A stretch of DNA of 64,000 nt. Origin: Candidatus Anaerostipes excrementavium. GTDB taxonomy: Bacteria; Bacillota; Clostridia; Lachnospirales; Lachnospiraceae. Positions 8,950 through 18,281 of the stretch are shown here, in pieces. Position numbers and translations under genes: made by a program. Every line of letters starts with the position of its first letter. The first letter of the stretch is position 1. The notes beneath the pieces were generated by a model that saw only the letters and a program-made list of their open reading frames with translations, had not been told where the DNA came from and searched no databases. Where the stretch lies: positions 124,001-188,000 of the forward strand of contig DXEM01000032.1 of assembly GCA_019114985.1 (NCBI GenBank). The letters run 5' to 3'.

Positions 8950-9180
8950 GCAAGTACTGTTGTGATAAACTTAAGTTGTAACAGGAGTGGCTAATAAGAT
9001 ATAATTATTTCAGAAAGAAAAGAGAAATTATTATACCACAGGATTACACACCAGAATTTAAGAAAAGATTGTCCGTCTCCATCTGGAGGAAGAACGCACT
9101 TACAAAAGCATCACTGCGGAATATGGCGTTTCCAAAGCCAACATCTCCAAGATATGGTGCTAAGTCCGGTAGGATCATTG
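8950..9180 (+). mobile_element. IS3-family remnant, 5' end with start of orfA (right copy, inverted)
   Basis: The plus strand carries the same element end as 5422-5560 but in the opposite direction: GTTGTAACA, AGTGGCTAATAAGATATAAT, then PQDYTPEFKK in frame. The start codon has become ATA, and a one-base deletion in the AAGAAAAAG run shifts the frame; restoring it gives IVRLHLEEERTYKSITAEYG then VSKANISKW, typical OrfA. The body and far end are missing. The fragment meets the truncated VWA gene on its left and the end of the defence operon on its right. Confidence 0.75.
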
Positions 9181-9274
9181 ACACACACATCAGAGATAGC
9201 GCCATCAAAATTTTTTGTTCTGTATAATTGGACTTCCGCACATCCCTAAGATAATTCTTTTTACTATTCTCCAT
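9175..9274 (-). pseudogene. 5' stub of a gene after the DUF4062 gene, truncated by the IS remnant
   Basis: An ATG at 9274 overlaps the last codons of the DUF4062 gene (ATGGAGAATAG), an arrangement that usually means translational coupling. About 33 codons follow (MENSKKNYLRDVRKSNYTEQ and onward) before the reading enters the antisense of the IS3 remnant. I infer that the defence operon once had a further 3' gene that was lost. The piece is too short to classify. Confidence 0.35.
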
Positions 9275-12122
9275 TTAAGTCTTTTTCAACTTCAGCACAA
9301 ACCATTCTTACAACAAAATTGGCATCATGTTTACATTTAGAGATAATGTAGTCTTTTGTTTCATTGGTAATTCCGTTTATTTTATGAAGGTGTCTCATAA
9401 TCAAGTTTTTGATATATACGCTATCAGAATCCACAAGATTTACCAACTGCTGATTCACAATTCCATAATTCTCCGGATTACGAGACATAGAAAAAAGAAT
9501 ACGTGCAGCGTTCCACCTTATATCTATATGTTCAGAATGAAGCCATTGTAAAGCATTTTGTAGAATAATGGCCTCTACTTTAGGCGGCAACACAACTGCA
9601 TCTGCATTTTCCATGTATTCTACAATCAAATGGGTTACGGATATTGTTGTGGCAACATCCCCTTGAATGTATGGCATTAGCCCGAGAATATCACTATACA
9701 CATCTTTACCCATGGATACATACAAAAACTCCAATCCGATTTTAAGAGAAATACTATCGATATTAGAGGAAATAATCGAATGATCAGCAGCTTCAATGAC
9801 TTCCTGTTGCACAAACAAATTCTCATATACACTTTTATTGCGTATATAATCTTCAGGATATTTTGTCACAATACAGCTAAGAAGTGCTATTGCATCAAGT
9901 TTTGTGGAGATAGCTTCTTTTGAAACAAGCAGAGTATCTGCCACTACTGATATAAGCATGTCCATTGTTTCGGCATCACATCTAATTTCTTTTCCCAACA
10001 AAATAGCTCTGATAGTTGCAATCTCACATGTGCCGTGTCTGAAATACAAACCATTTTTACCCTGCGTTTCATTGTTTTTTTTTATGCGATCTGCATATTC
10101 TCTCAAAAATACAGGCATGTCCTGCCTTTCATTCTCAGTAGTCTCTAATTTATAAACACCCTTATAATAACTCGGAAAATATTCAGCTATCTTTTTATCC
10201 ATTTCATCTGTCAAAGCACGATTTTGCTTTCTAAGTACACACAAAAAGGTAGGCGAATAATTAATCTGCTCTCGTTCCTTTTCATTATTAATTACACTGA
10301 TAATATGCTCAAGCAATTTTTTTGCAGTTTCATCACTCATCTTTTGCAAATCCATACGGTCTGCAATAAACTTAAACATATCCGTGTACCAGCGACTATA
10401 GTGATTTTCCATAAATTTACAACATATTTCACCAAGTATATCTTGTGACATACGATAAGCTACTCCCGAAAGAGATTTGAAGACGCTCTGGCCGATGGAA
10501 ACAACGGCATCATCACTACTTAGCCAAGATTTAATTTCACTAACAATAGATCTTTCATAATATTCATAATTTATGTCATCCAGAAAATAACCTACAGAGC
10601 CAAATGCTAACAATAAGCTATTTAGTTTCTGATATTTTATAGGATGATTCAAGCAAAAGTTCATAATCGATGCTGCTTCATCTGCATTCATTTTGTTTAG
10701 AACTTCAGGATATGAATCCTGAATTCCCTTAATTTCTTTTTCCTTTCCTGCAAAAATTGCAAGTTTATACAGATTAACTCTGAGATTCCAGTCATCATAT
10801 TTACAGCTCAAATAAAATATAAAATCTCTTATTTTCTCATAAATAAGCAAAATGTGTGTTAAAGAACCATTATACATAGATACAATAAGATAGCTTGCAA
10901 GCATTTCACCATATTGATCCAAATTGCTACCTATCGTAACCGAATACGGTGAGTCTGTTTTCTTTTTATACAAGCCTTCTATATATTTTTCATATAATGA
11001 TTCATGGATGCGGTCAAGAATTGGATAATAAAGTTCTTCACTACTTTCTGTTAATTCCTTTTGTGCGTGTGTATCAGAAAACTCATTTCTTTCAGTACAG
11101 CGAATCCAGTGCTGGTTGCGCAAATCTATCAGAATATCTTTAATAACCCATGTAGGTTGATTCGTTTCCTTTGCAAGAGCCAATACTGCTTCCAATTGAT
11201 TTACACATTTTTCAATATCACCGGAAAAATATGCTTGAATTGCTTGCCAGCGTATCTGAACAATCTGATAATATTCATCATCTTGCTGCGCTCTTAATGC
11301 ATCCAGATACATTGCTGTATTGAAATGTTTGATGGATTTTTCCTCGAACAATATCGGAAGAAACTGAAGCCCCCAATCATCAAAATCGCTTGTTTTTTCA
11401 TCTTCATCTTGATATCTACCATGAGAATACCCAAGAACAAATCTCAAAATATAATCTCTACATTTATCCACATTTTTTAATGCGGACTTAGGTATTGTCG
11501 GAAGCTGATATTTCTCTGTACCTGCAACTTCTACTAATTGAATCTCATCGTCTTCATCAGGTTTTACAATTATTCTGCCAGTACAATAGTAGTGATACAC
11601 AGCAATAATATCATCTATTAACGCCTGTGCTCCGTCTTGGCTTAACTCATTAAAGCTGTGCACAGTTTTACTTTTAGCAAAATGCGCTCCCATTAGACTC
11701 TGTTCCAGTGCAGTTTTTTCTTTTTGCCTTTCATCACAGAAATAATACAAAGCCTTAATATTATGCTTTTTAACTGTATCTATTTCTGCTTGTACGCCCG
11801 CCCTAATTCCGTCTGCGTTATCTATCAAAAAAATGCAAATGTCGCTATCTTCTAATGCAAATGTGTAATGACTGCCTGCTGACAGTGTAGAGGCACCTTC
11901 GCTCTCAAAAGTATATACATCAGCTAATTGCGTTTCCTCAATAGCACTTTTTAATTCAGCTCGCACTTTGTTATATCTTTCCTCACCACATATTGAACTA
12001 ATAAAAACCTTTATTTTTTGATTTGAGGGAACAACTAATGGAGCATTTTGCTTATCAGATTTTGTATATTCCCACGAAATCCCGCCGACAGGTGTGCTAA
12101 TTCCAGTTAACCTTACACTCAT
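9264..12122 (-). CDS. Large protein with N-terminal DUF4062/TIR-like domain and helical repeats
   Basis: This 952-residue protein starts after GGAGGAAAG. Residues about 36-140 match the DUF4062 (TIR/SEFIR-like flavodoxin fold) pattern: IKVFISSICGEERY at 37-50, an aspartate-rich SDICIFLID strand, and GIRAGVQAEIDTVKKHNIKA at 105-124, where TIR-type enzymes place a conserved glutamate. The remaining 800 residues are predicted all-helical, and the end (RWNAARILFSMSRNPENYG and after) looks like HEAT/ARM repeats. DUF4062 domains occur at the front of many STAND-like immune proteins as the effector or signalling part. No NTPase domain is visible here. It is the last intact gene of the hsd operon, 17 bases after hsdR, so I infer a co-transcribed defence effector or sensor. 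Confidence 0.7.
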   Translation of the reverse strand: MSVRLTGISTPVGGISWEYTKSDKQNAPLVVPSNQKIKVFISSICGEERYNKVRAELKSAIEETQLADVYTFESEGASTLSAGSHYTFALEDSDICIFLIDNADGIRAGVQAEIDTVKKHNIKALYYFCDERQKEKTALEQSLMGAHFAKSKTVHSFNELSQDGAQALIDDIIAVYHYYCTGRIIVKPDEDDEIQLVEVAGTEKYQLPTIPKSALKNVDKCRDYILRFVLGYSHGRYQDEDEKTSDFDDWGLQFLPILFEEKSIKHFNTAMYLDALRAQQDDEYYQIVQIRWQAIQAYFSGDIEKCVNQLEAVLALAKETNQPTWVIKDILIDLRNQHWIRCTERNEFSDTHAQKELTESSEELYYPILDRIHESLYEKYIEGLYKKKTDSPYSVTIGSNLDQYGEMLASYLIVSMYNGSLTHILLIYEKIRDFIFYLSCKYDDWNLRVNLYKLAIFAGKEKEIKGIQDSYPEVLNKMNADEAASIMNFCLNHPIKYQKLNSLLLAFGSVGYFLDDINYEYYERSIVSEIKSWLSSDDAVVSIGQSVFKSLSGVAYRMSQDILGEICCKFMENHYSRWYTDMFKFIADRMDLQKMSDETAKKLLEHIISVINNEKEREQINYSPTFLCVLRKQNRALTDEMDKKIAEYFPSYYKGVYKLETTENERQDMPVFLREYADRIKKNNETQGKNGLYFRHGTCEIATIRAILLGKEIRCDAETMDMLISVVADTLLVSKEAISTKLDAIALLSCIVTKYPEDYIRNKSVYENLFVQQEVIEAADHSIISSNIDSISLKIGLEFLYVSMGKDVYSDILGLMPYIQGDVATTISVTHLIVEYMENADAVVLPPKVEAIILQNALQWLHSEHIDIRWNAARILFSMSRNPENYGIVNQQLVNLVDSDSVYIKNLIMRHLHKINGITNETKDYIISKCKHDANFVVRMVCAEVEKDLNGE

Positions 12123-12139
12123 ACATCTTTCCTCCGCAA

Positions 12140-15100
12140 CTACGCAACCTCTTTATACCTTGTATATACATACTCATATATCTTCTGACGATATCCAGAT
12201 ATACTTACCTCGTCATAACATTCCGGCAATTCTGCCCAGAGTGTATCTCGAATCAGGTTATCAACAGTTGCTTTTGTTTCCTGTTTATCCGTCCAATGGT
12301 CAAGTTTAGATATCTTGTCCTTAATTTTATGAAGTAAATCTGCCGCAACTTCTTTCAATTTTTTGATATCATTTTTGCTTAAATCCTCACGGAATAACAT
12401 ATCGTAAAAAGAAAGTTCTTCATCACTGGAAAATCCTTCTCGAACATATCTCTGTTCTTCCTGATTCATCCGATTTGCTAAATCCATCAAATCCATAAAT
12501 GTTTTTTCAATCGTTGCACGATCCTGCTCACTATTATAATCATCAATAATCTGCTGATAACGTTCGTAATAATTGATTCGGTCAGGATTGCAGAACATCA
12601 TTCTGTCCAGTTTTTGCTGAATAACTTCTTCCAAATCTTTTAATACCAAATTCTTTTTCTTTATTTTCGCAAATTCTCTGCGAAGCAAATCAAAATCTAT
12701 TGCACTGATATCAAAACGCCGTGGTTCTTCACACACTATTGACGGCGTATGTTGAATTTCAACATATGTACTGATAATCTCATTGATTTCTACCATCAAA
12801 TCCGTTGTATTGATATGTTTACGCTTTTTTTGCAGCTCTGCATAGATAGCAGCTAGCGCCTCATATTCTTTTCTAATGTGGTCGGTAATATCATCACGAT
12901 CAATATACTTCATCAGCCGATTCAGTTCAGATGCATATGTTGTAAAAGTCTTCTTGTCTTCAATCGTTCCGCACACCGCATTTGCTGCTTCCTGCAAATG
13001 GGATAGTTTCTGAAAATCATATGCGTCAATCAACATTTGCAAGTCGAAGTCATTTTCTGCCAAAAATAATTTTGCTTTTCCAATTGTTTCAATAATACGG
13101 TCAATCAGTTTCTCTTTATCTACAGTTGGATCTGTTCCACCATTACCGCCAACATTTGCTGTATAATCAGCAAGTGCTTTTCTGAGCGCTTTTACAATGC
13201 CAATATAATCAACAATCAAACCGTTGCTCTTTCCTTCTGCTACACGGTTTGCACGAGCAATTGTCTGCATAAGGGTATGTGCTTTCAATGGCTTGTCCAA
13301 ATACAGACATGACAGACATTTTACATCAAAGCCGGTAAGCCACATCGCACATACAAAGACAACTCGCAGCGGATTCTTGGAATCCTTAAACTCCTTGTCC
13401 AATTTTCTCTTTTCCATTTTTGTGCGGTGATACTTAATATCCAAGTCCCACTTTTTGAAAGTCTGGATTTCATTCTGTTCCTGACTAATTACCACAGCCA
13501 TCTCCGTTTCCTGCATCCACTTCAGCTTGCGTTCCAGCTCCTGTGCTTCCTGTTGAGTAACATTTTTTATTTTAGCCTTTAATTGCTTGATTTCTTCTTT
13601 CCAGTATTTCTGCACATAGTTGTACATACGAACACAAGTCACTTTGTTCAAGCATACGAACATTGCTTTTCCGCTTGTCCACAGATCAGAATAATGGTTC
13701 ACAAAATCCCTTGCAATGGATTTTAACCTTGATTCTGCTGTCAGAATATGAATTTCTCTTGCAAATTCTGCCTCCAAATTATCTTGTTGATCAACGTCAA
13801 GATCGGCATTTTCAATCGCATCCAAAATCTGCTCTGTAATTTCCGGATTATGTAAATCAAGAATTTTCTCGCCACGATTTTCGTAGTAAAGTGGAACTGT
13901 CGCACCATCCTCTACCGCTCTTTTGAAATCATAAACCGATACATAGCCACCGAAGGTACGGGCTGTAATATTGTCACTGGACAGCAAAGGCGTACCGGTA
14001 AATCCGATACGAGCTGCCGTTGGCAACAGTTTCATCATATTGTCAGCAAAAATACCATACTGGCTACGATGCGCCTCGTCAGACATAATGATAATATCGT
14101 GGTCTGGATATATCGGTTCTGCGTTTGGCTTATTAAATTTCTGAATCAGCGTGAATATAAAACTCGGATTACCTTTTAATTTCTGCACCAAATCCTCACC
14201 GCTGGCAGCTATAAACTGGGATGACTTGTTCTTTCCAAGAAGTCCACAGTTTTCAAATGTATCACTAATCTGTGAGTTCAGTTCTTCACGGTCTGTCAGA
14301 ATTACAAAGGTCGGTGAACCTTCAAATTTTCTGCGTATTTTCTGCGCTAAAAATACCATTGAATAGCTCTTACCAGAACCCTGGGTATGCCAGAACACGC
14401 CCAATTTACCGTCATTCAGTTTTCTGGCAGCGTAAGCTTTCATGGCTTCGTTTACACCAAGGTACTGATGATTACGGGCAAGAATCTTTGCTGTACGTCC
14501 GCCGGAATGGTCAAACAGAATAAAATTCTCGAACAAATCAAGGAAATTTTCTTTCTTACAAATACCACGAAGCATAGTTTCAAGCGCAACACTACCCTGA
14601 TCTTCTTCCGCAAGACGTTTCCACTCATGGAAGAACTCATACTTACTTCCCAAAGTTCCCACTTTAGCCTCTATGCCGTTAGAAAGCATAAGGAAGGCAT
14701 TGTAATAGAACAGATGTGGAATAGTATCCTGATAATCGGTATAGTTATCATCATATGCATTCTGTACATCCACAGTATTCTTTTTCAGTTCCACAAACAG
14801 CAATGGAATACCATTTATAAAGCCAACAATATCTGTTCTTCTGCGGTACAAATCGCCATGAATTTTCAGTTCTTTGACAGCAAGAAAATAGTTATTGTCT
14901 GGATTCTGAAAATCAATGACCGCTGCTTTCTTCGTTTCCGTTTGTCCATTCGGCTTCTTTACAGAAACAGGAATTCCGTCACGAATCAGAAAGTATTTCT
15001 CCTCATTTACCTGCAAGAGTGATGATGTGGAAAGTCTGTTTTCTAAAACCTTCTGAGCTTCGGAAATCTGATTATCGTTCATCCACGGATTTAGTTTTTT

Positions 15101-15280
15101 CAATGCTTCATGGAAATAACGAAGCAACATTATCTCGTGATAGCTTTCTCTGCCGAAAGTGCCGTTTTGTCCTAAAATTTCTTTATTGTAAGCAAACCGG
15201 ACATCCCAGCCCAGTTCATCACGGAGCAGATTACCGGCACTGTCTTGAACTAAAATATTTTCGGAATAATCGTAGCTCAT
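12140..15280 (-). CDS. hsdR: Type I restriction enzyme R subunit
   Basis: The 1046-residue protein begins after GGGAGG. The nuclease domain has the PD-(D/E)XK pattern with D150 in RRRTDIVGF and E164-L-K166 in LLFVELKKN. The SF2 translocase follows: Walker A TQGSGKS at 299-305, DEAH at 401-404, GFTGTP motif III, and the helicase C motif TGFDVKCLSCLYLDK with QTIARANR. HsdR pumps DNA past the HsdM2S complex and cuts when blocked. In this operon it is separated from hsdS by four accessory genes, and lies 43 bases after the KAP NTPase gene. The gene looks intact, so restriction should be active if HsdM and HsdS are. Confidence 0.95.
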   Translation of the reverse strand: MSYDYSENILVQDSAGNLLRDELGWDVRFAYNKEILGQNGTFGRESYHEIMLLRYFHEALKKLNPWMNDNQISEAQKVLENRLSTSSLLQVNEEKYFLIRDGIPVSVKKPNGQTETKKAAVIDFQNPDNNYFLAVKELKIHGDLYRRRTDIVGFINGIPLLFVELKKNTVDVQNAYDDNYTDYQDTIPHLFYYNAFLMLSNGIEAKVGTLGSKYEFFHEWKRLAEEDQGSVALETMLRGICKKENFLDLFENFILFDHSGGRTAKILARNHQYLGVNEAMKAYAARKLNDGKLGVFWHTQGSGKSYSMVFLAQKIRRKFEGSPTFVILTDREELNSQISDTFENCGLLGKNKSSQFIAASGEDLVQKLKGNPSFIFTLIQKFNKPNAEPIYPDHDIIIMSDEAHRSQYGIFADNMMKLLPTAARIGFTGTPLLSSDNITARTFGGYVSVYDFKRAVEDGATVPLYYENRGEKILDLHNPEITEQILDAIENADLDVDQQDNLEAEFAREIHILTAESRLKSIARDFVNHYSDLWTSGKAMFVCLNKVTCVRMYNYVQKYWKEEIKQLKAKIKNVTQQEAQELERKLKWMQETEMAVVISQEQNEIQTFKKWDLDIKYHRTKMEKRKLDKEFKDSKNPLRVVFVCAMWLTGFDVKCLSCLYLDKPLKAHTLMQTIARANRVAEGKSNGLIVDYIGIVKALRKALADYTANVGGNGGTDPTVDKEKLIDRIIETIGKAKLFLAENDFDLQMLIDAYDFQKLSHLQEAANAVCGTIEDKKTFTTYASELNRLMKYIDRDDITDHIRKEYEALAAIYAELQKKRKHINTTDLMVEINEIISTYVEIQHTPSIVCEEPRRFDISAIDFDLLRREFAKIKKKNLVLKDLEEVIQQKLDRMMFCNPDRINYYERYQQIIDDYNSEQDRATIEKTFMDLMDLANRMNQEEQRYVREGFSSDEELSFYDMLFREDLSKNDIKKLKEVAADLLHKIKDKISKLDHWTDKQETKATVDNLIRDTLWAELPECYDEVSISGYRQKIYEYVYTRYKEVA

Positions 15281-15323
15281 AATATAACCTCCCTAATATC
15301 AGAAATTTTTCCTATTCTTTGTT

Positions 15324-16688
15324 TTACTGCATCAATTTTATAATTTCAGCAAATCTAATAAGTTCCTTATGATTCTTACTTATTATTGTATAGACATCAT
15401 CTTGGGTATGTTGAATCGCAACCAATCTTTTACTATGCATCCAACTCCAAGAAAATAACATTGCGCCATATAGATTCGCTTTCTCTGGTAGTACATACTT
15501 TGATGGTTCATCAGGAAATGAATGGCCACTCCTTAAATTGATAGATTGGAATTTGTCCTTAAAAAAATCCCCGAATGGTCCGGACTTTTCTTTTGAACTT
15601 AAAGTAACCAATCCTCCATATGAAGAAGTATTAAATGTACTACCAATAAAAAGGCCTCGATATTTATATACGCAAACCATTACAGCAGTTAATAATTCCA
15701 TACACATAAATGAATAATCTTTTTTATCTGTAAATAAAAGTTTGTGTATAATTGTAGCTTTGTTTACAATTTGTTCTTGTGTACGAATATCTATATCTTT
15801 GAATATTGCCTGTAAACACTCTTCTACAGAATCATCAAATTGAAAAATATTTTCATCAAACAGTCTTATATAAGTAGCATATTTTTCAGTGATTTTTTCA
15901 GACACTTTACCTCTATCAAGTTTGATTTCAAAATTTATAAATTTTTCGAGGTATTTATTGCCTTCTTCAAAACCAAAAAGATGTCTGACACTACAATCCA
16001 ACTGTTTTTTATCTATAGCAATAATTGTAATTATATTGCTTTTTTCTTCTGTCAAATGATGCAGACGCTCCAACATTTTTATTGCATATTCCGGAATGCA
16101 TCTGTCCAATTCATCGACAATTATTATAACTGTATATCTTTCTGCTACACTCTGGAGAAGTTCAGCAAGCTTATCAATAACTTTGTTAAGATCTAAATAT
16201 GTATCATAAGCATGTTCTTTATCAAATTTTGCTGCACCTTCTTTTTCACCTTTCATTACAGTTTCGACTGCATTTTGAATATCAATGCCCGTTTTAGCCT
16301 TAAATGCAGTATTAGCAAGTGATAGTAAAGAAACTCCTGCCGCTTTAAACATTCCAAGTATTTCTTGTTTTTCTTTACTGTCAGGGAAAAGAGTTATTTT
16401 TTCTTCTATCTCCGCAATTATTGTAGACACAATAGCTATCAGTGGTTCTTCATAGTAATCATATTTCCAACAATTATAGTGAATAATAAAATACTTTTCA
16501 GTAAGTGTTTCTTCGGATTGAATTTTAGAAAGCTCGTCTTCAAGCATATCTAAAACAAAACTTTTACCTGTCCCCCATTCGCCGTTTATAGCAAAGCAAG
16601 TGGATGCTTTGTTATCAGATATATTTTCTATTAAATTTATAACCTGCTCGATAAATGGTTCTCTGTCAAGAATATCAAATTTGTCCAT
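15324..16688 (-). CDS. KAP family P-loop NTPase
   Basis: The 454-residue protein shows Walker A GEWGTGKS at 36-43 and Walker B VIIIVDELDRC at 187-197, the characteristic pair of KAP NTPases (Kidins220/ARMS and PifA family). Between them lies a helical insert (KAAGVSLLSLANTAFKAK, 115-132) that may touch the membrane, where KAP proteins usually carry membrane segments. PifA and QatA show that KAP proteins can act in phage exclusion. The start ATG has GAGGTG upstream and sits 10 bases after the membrane/coiled-coil gene, so the two probably form a complex at the inner face of the membrane. The specific trigger and output are unknown. Confidence 0.8.
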   Translation of the reverse strand: MDKFDILDREPFIEQVINLIENISDNKASTCFAINGEWGTGKSFVLDMLEDELSKIQSEETLTEKYFIIHYNCWKYDYYEEPLIAIVSTIIAEIEEKITLFPDSKEKQEILGMFKAAGVSLLSLANTAFKAKTGIDIQNAVETVMKGEKEGAAKFDKEHAYDTYLDLNKVIDKLAELLQSVAERYTVIIIVDELDRCIPEYAIKMLERLHHLTEEKSNIITIIAIDKKQLDCSVRHLFGFEEGNKYLEKFINFEIKLDRGKVSEKITEKYATYIRLFDENIFQFDDSVEECLQAIFKDIDIRTQEQIVNKATIIHKLLFTDKKDYSFMCMELLTAVMVCVYKYRGLFIGSTFNTSSYGGLVTLSSKEKSGPFGDFFKDKFQSINLRSGHSFPDEPSKYVLPEKANLYGAMLFSWSWMHSKRLVAIQHTQDDVYTIISKNHKELIRFAEIIKLMQ

Positions 16689-16698
16689 TAACTACACC

Positions 16699-17349
16699 TC
16701 ATTTTTCCAAATTGCTAATTGACAATTCTTTCTTCATTATCGAGTTTATAAACAACACATGCTTATTAATTTGATTACTTCTTATTTGAATATCTTCAAG
16801 TAATTCTTTTTTATATTCTTCAATTTCATGCTCTGCTAATATTTTAGGGTATAAGTTAAATTTACCAATATTCCCCGTTAACTCATTAAGATTTCCAGCA
16901 ATATCATAGACAGAACTATAAATATTATCAGGCAATATGTACTCTGCCTGTTTAAACACCCATAATGTTTCGGGTACATCAATTTTGATTGTTTTTAAAT
17001 ATGAATCAAATATTTGATAAAGTTGATCCATTGACTTATCTTTCAAATTTATTTTTTTATATATACTCTGTATTTCCCCAGTCAATTGAAAAACCTTATA
17101 CAATGCATGATATATTCTGTTTTTGTATTCGAATGTATCCAGTTTAATTTGCCTTTTTTGTAATTCTGCTTGTTGTTGACTTATTTCTTCCTCTTGAACA
17201 CTTTGTTGCTTTGCAAGCTTCGATGTTTGCCAAATTATGATACCCGTTAACACTGCTGTAATGACTAAAGACAAAAAATCAAGAATTGTATTTATGCTAA
17301 CTTCATTCACCAAAATCCAATCATTAATATTTTTTATATATTGTTGCAT
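16699..17349 (-). CDS. Single-pass membrane protein with coiled coil, partner of the KAP NTPase
   Basis: The ATG at 17349 (MQQYIKNINDWIL) follows GAGGTG; a TTG 12 bases upstream is less likely because it overlaps that site. One strong membrane helix spans residues 21-40 (TILDFLSLVITAVLTGIIIW). A Gln/Glu-rich coiled coil follows at 44-75 (KLAKQQSVQEEEISQQQAEL), and the rest is soluble and helical. No named family is recognised; the design resembles small membrane anchors encoded beside defence ATPases. Position between the HEPN-like gene and the KAP gene suggests it tethers or senses for that NTPase. Confidence 0.6.
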   Translation of the reverse strand: MQQYIKNINDWILVNEVSINTILDFLSLVITAVLTGIIIWQTSKLAKQQSVQEEEISQQQAELQKRQIKLDTFEYKNRIYHALYKVFQLTGEIQSIYKKINLKDKSMDQLYQIFDSYLKTIKIDVPETLWVFKQAEYILPDNIYSSVYDIAGNLNELTGNIGKFNLYPKILAEHEIEEYKKELLEDIQIRSNQINKHVLFINSIMKKELSISNLEK

Positions 17350-17458
17350 CGTACACCTCAATTTCTCTGTTCACAAGCTCTGATAATTCTCTTAAATTAT
17401 AATAACGGAATACATTGCTTGTGCATACTCTTGCATAATGCTGATTAATATCATGCAT
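17324..17458 (-). CDS. Possible 44-residue ORF containing a remnant of an hsdS 3' end
   Basis: A frame from the ATG at 17458 reads MHDINQHYARVCTSNVFRYY and ends NREIEVYDATIYKKY, overlapping the start of the membrane-protein gene by 26 bases. Its segment ELVNREIEV resembles the last residues of HsdS in this operon (KLMNGEIEV), and the DNA beneath is a 16-base exact match. It is more likely recombination debris than a gene: the ribosome site is weak. It fills the 139-base gap between the HEPN-like gene and the membrane-protein gene. Confidence 0.25.
   Translation of the reverse strand: MHDINQHYARVCTSNVFRYYNLRELSELVNREIEVYDATIYKKY
17352..17367 (+). repeat. 16-bp direct repeat, copy 1
   Basis: The sequence TACACCTCAATTTCTC occurs here and at 18852-18867 in the same orientation, 1500 bases apart, with partial similarity continuing to the right (TTCAxAAGxT). 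It brackets the two genes immediately after hsdS. Read on the minus strand it contains the GAGGTG ribosome site of the following gene. Confidence 0.85.
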
Positions 17459-17488
17459 TCTATTTTTCCAATTCACCTATTCAATCTT

Positions 17489-18253
17489 CTAATGACTGTA
17501 CCAAGACAATTCACAAAGTCTATCAAGTCCATTATTTTTATCTGGTGGAATACGTTCTCGCAAGCAATAATCAAGATAATTCTCAAAACAGTTCATGCAT
17601 AAATCTTTCACAAATTTAACTGGAAATCTTAGTTGCCATACATTATCACTAACTAATCGACCATTGCTTACATACTGCCTTGAACAATTTATATAACTCG
17701 GTCCTTCTATAACATTGCTAAACGAGATATGTGGTGCAGAAAACTCATGAGATAATCTGCATCTCATACGATATAACAATTCAACATATCGGTGTTGTTT
17801 TAGTTTTTTTGCTGTATATTCATTCCCTTTTTGCTTTATCAGTTCATTTTTTATTTCACATACTTTATCTAAAATAATCTTTGAATTTGGATAATATATT
17901 TCTCCATCTATTAAATTATTTAAATTTACTGTAGATGCAACTATATCTTCCACTCTGTAGAACAATGTAACTGGATCAGTAGCTTCTAAAAAGTCATATT
18001 TATCCTGAAATTCAAGAACAAATTTTGCAAATGACCCCTGTAATCCATTAGATGGAAAATTTTCATATTCCTGTGCCATCATTTCTAAAATCGAAAAGTA
18101 TGTAAGTAGCTTTATTTCTTTTAATTCAACTTTTTCGATTTCATTCATTACTTTTGCAATCCACTCTCTCCATGAATTCACTGAATATTTCACATAATCA
18201 AAAACTTCATGGTCTAAAACTACTTCCATATCCCAAATTTTATTTTCAGACAT
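17489..18253 (-). CDS. HEPN-like protein (candidate RNase) in the hsd operon
   Basis: This 254-residue, mostly helical protein has R164-x4-H169 in YRMRCRLSHEF, which fits the R-x(4-6)-H catalytic motif of HEPN ribonucleases, preceded by a long basic helix (NEYTAKKLKQHRYVELLYRM) as in that fold. No closer family is recognised. HEPN RNases are common defence effectors; PrrC and RloC are precedents for RNA-cutting genes lodged in type I restriction operons and released when restriction is blocked. The start follows AGGGTGA. The gene is 28 bases after the small gene upstream and both lie within the direct-repeat-bounded cassette. Catalysis is an inference from one short motif. Confidence 0.5.
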   Translation of the reverse strand: MSENKIWDMEVVLDHEVFDYVKYSVNSWREWIAKVMNEIEKVELKEIKLLTYFSILEMMAQEYENFPSNGLQGSFAKFVLEFQDKYDFLEATDPVTLFYRVEDIVASTVNLNNLIDGEIYYPNSKIILDKVCEIKNELIKQKGNEYTAKKLKQHRYVELLYRMRCRLSHEFSAPHISFSNVIEGPSYINCSRQYVSNGRLVSDNVWQLRFPVKFVKDLCMNCFENYLDYCLRERIPPDKNNGLDRLCELSWYSH

Positions 18254-18281
18254 TATTTCACCCTAATCTATTATAATTAAA

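Noticed and set aside
14387-15022. 211-codon plus-strand frame inside hsdR
   Set aside because: It is antisense to the conserved helicase and nuclease region of hsdR and has no recognisable domain.
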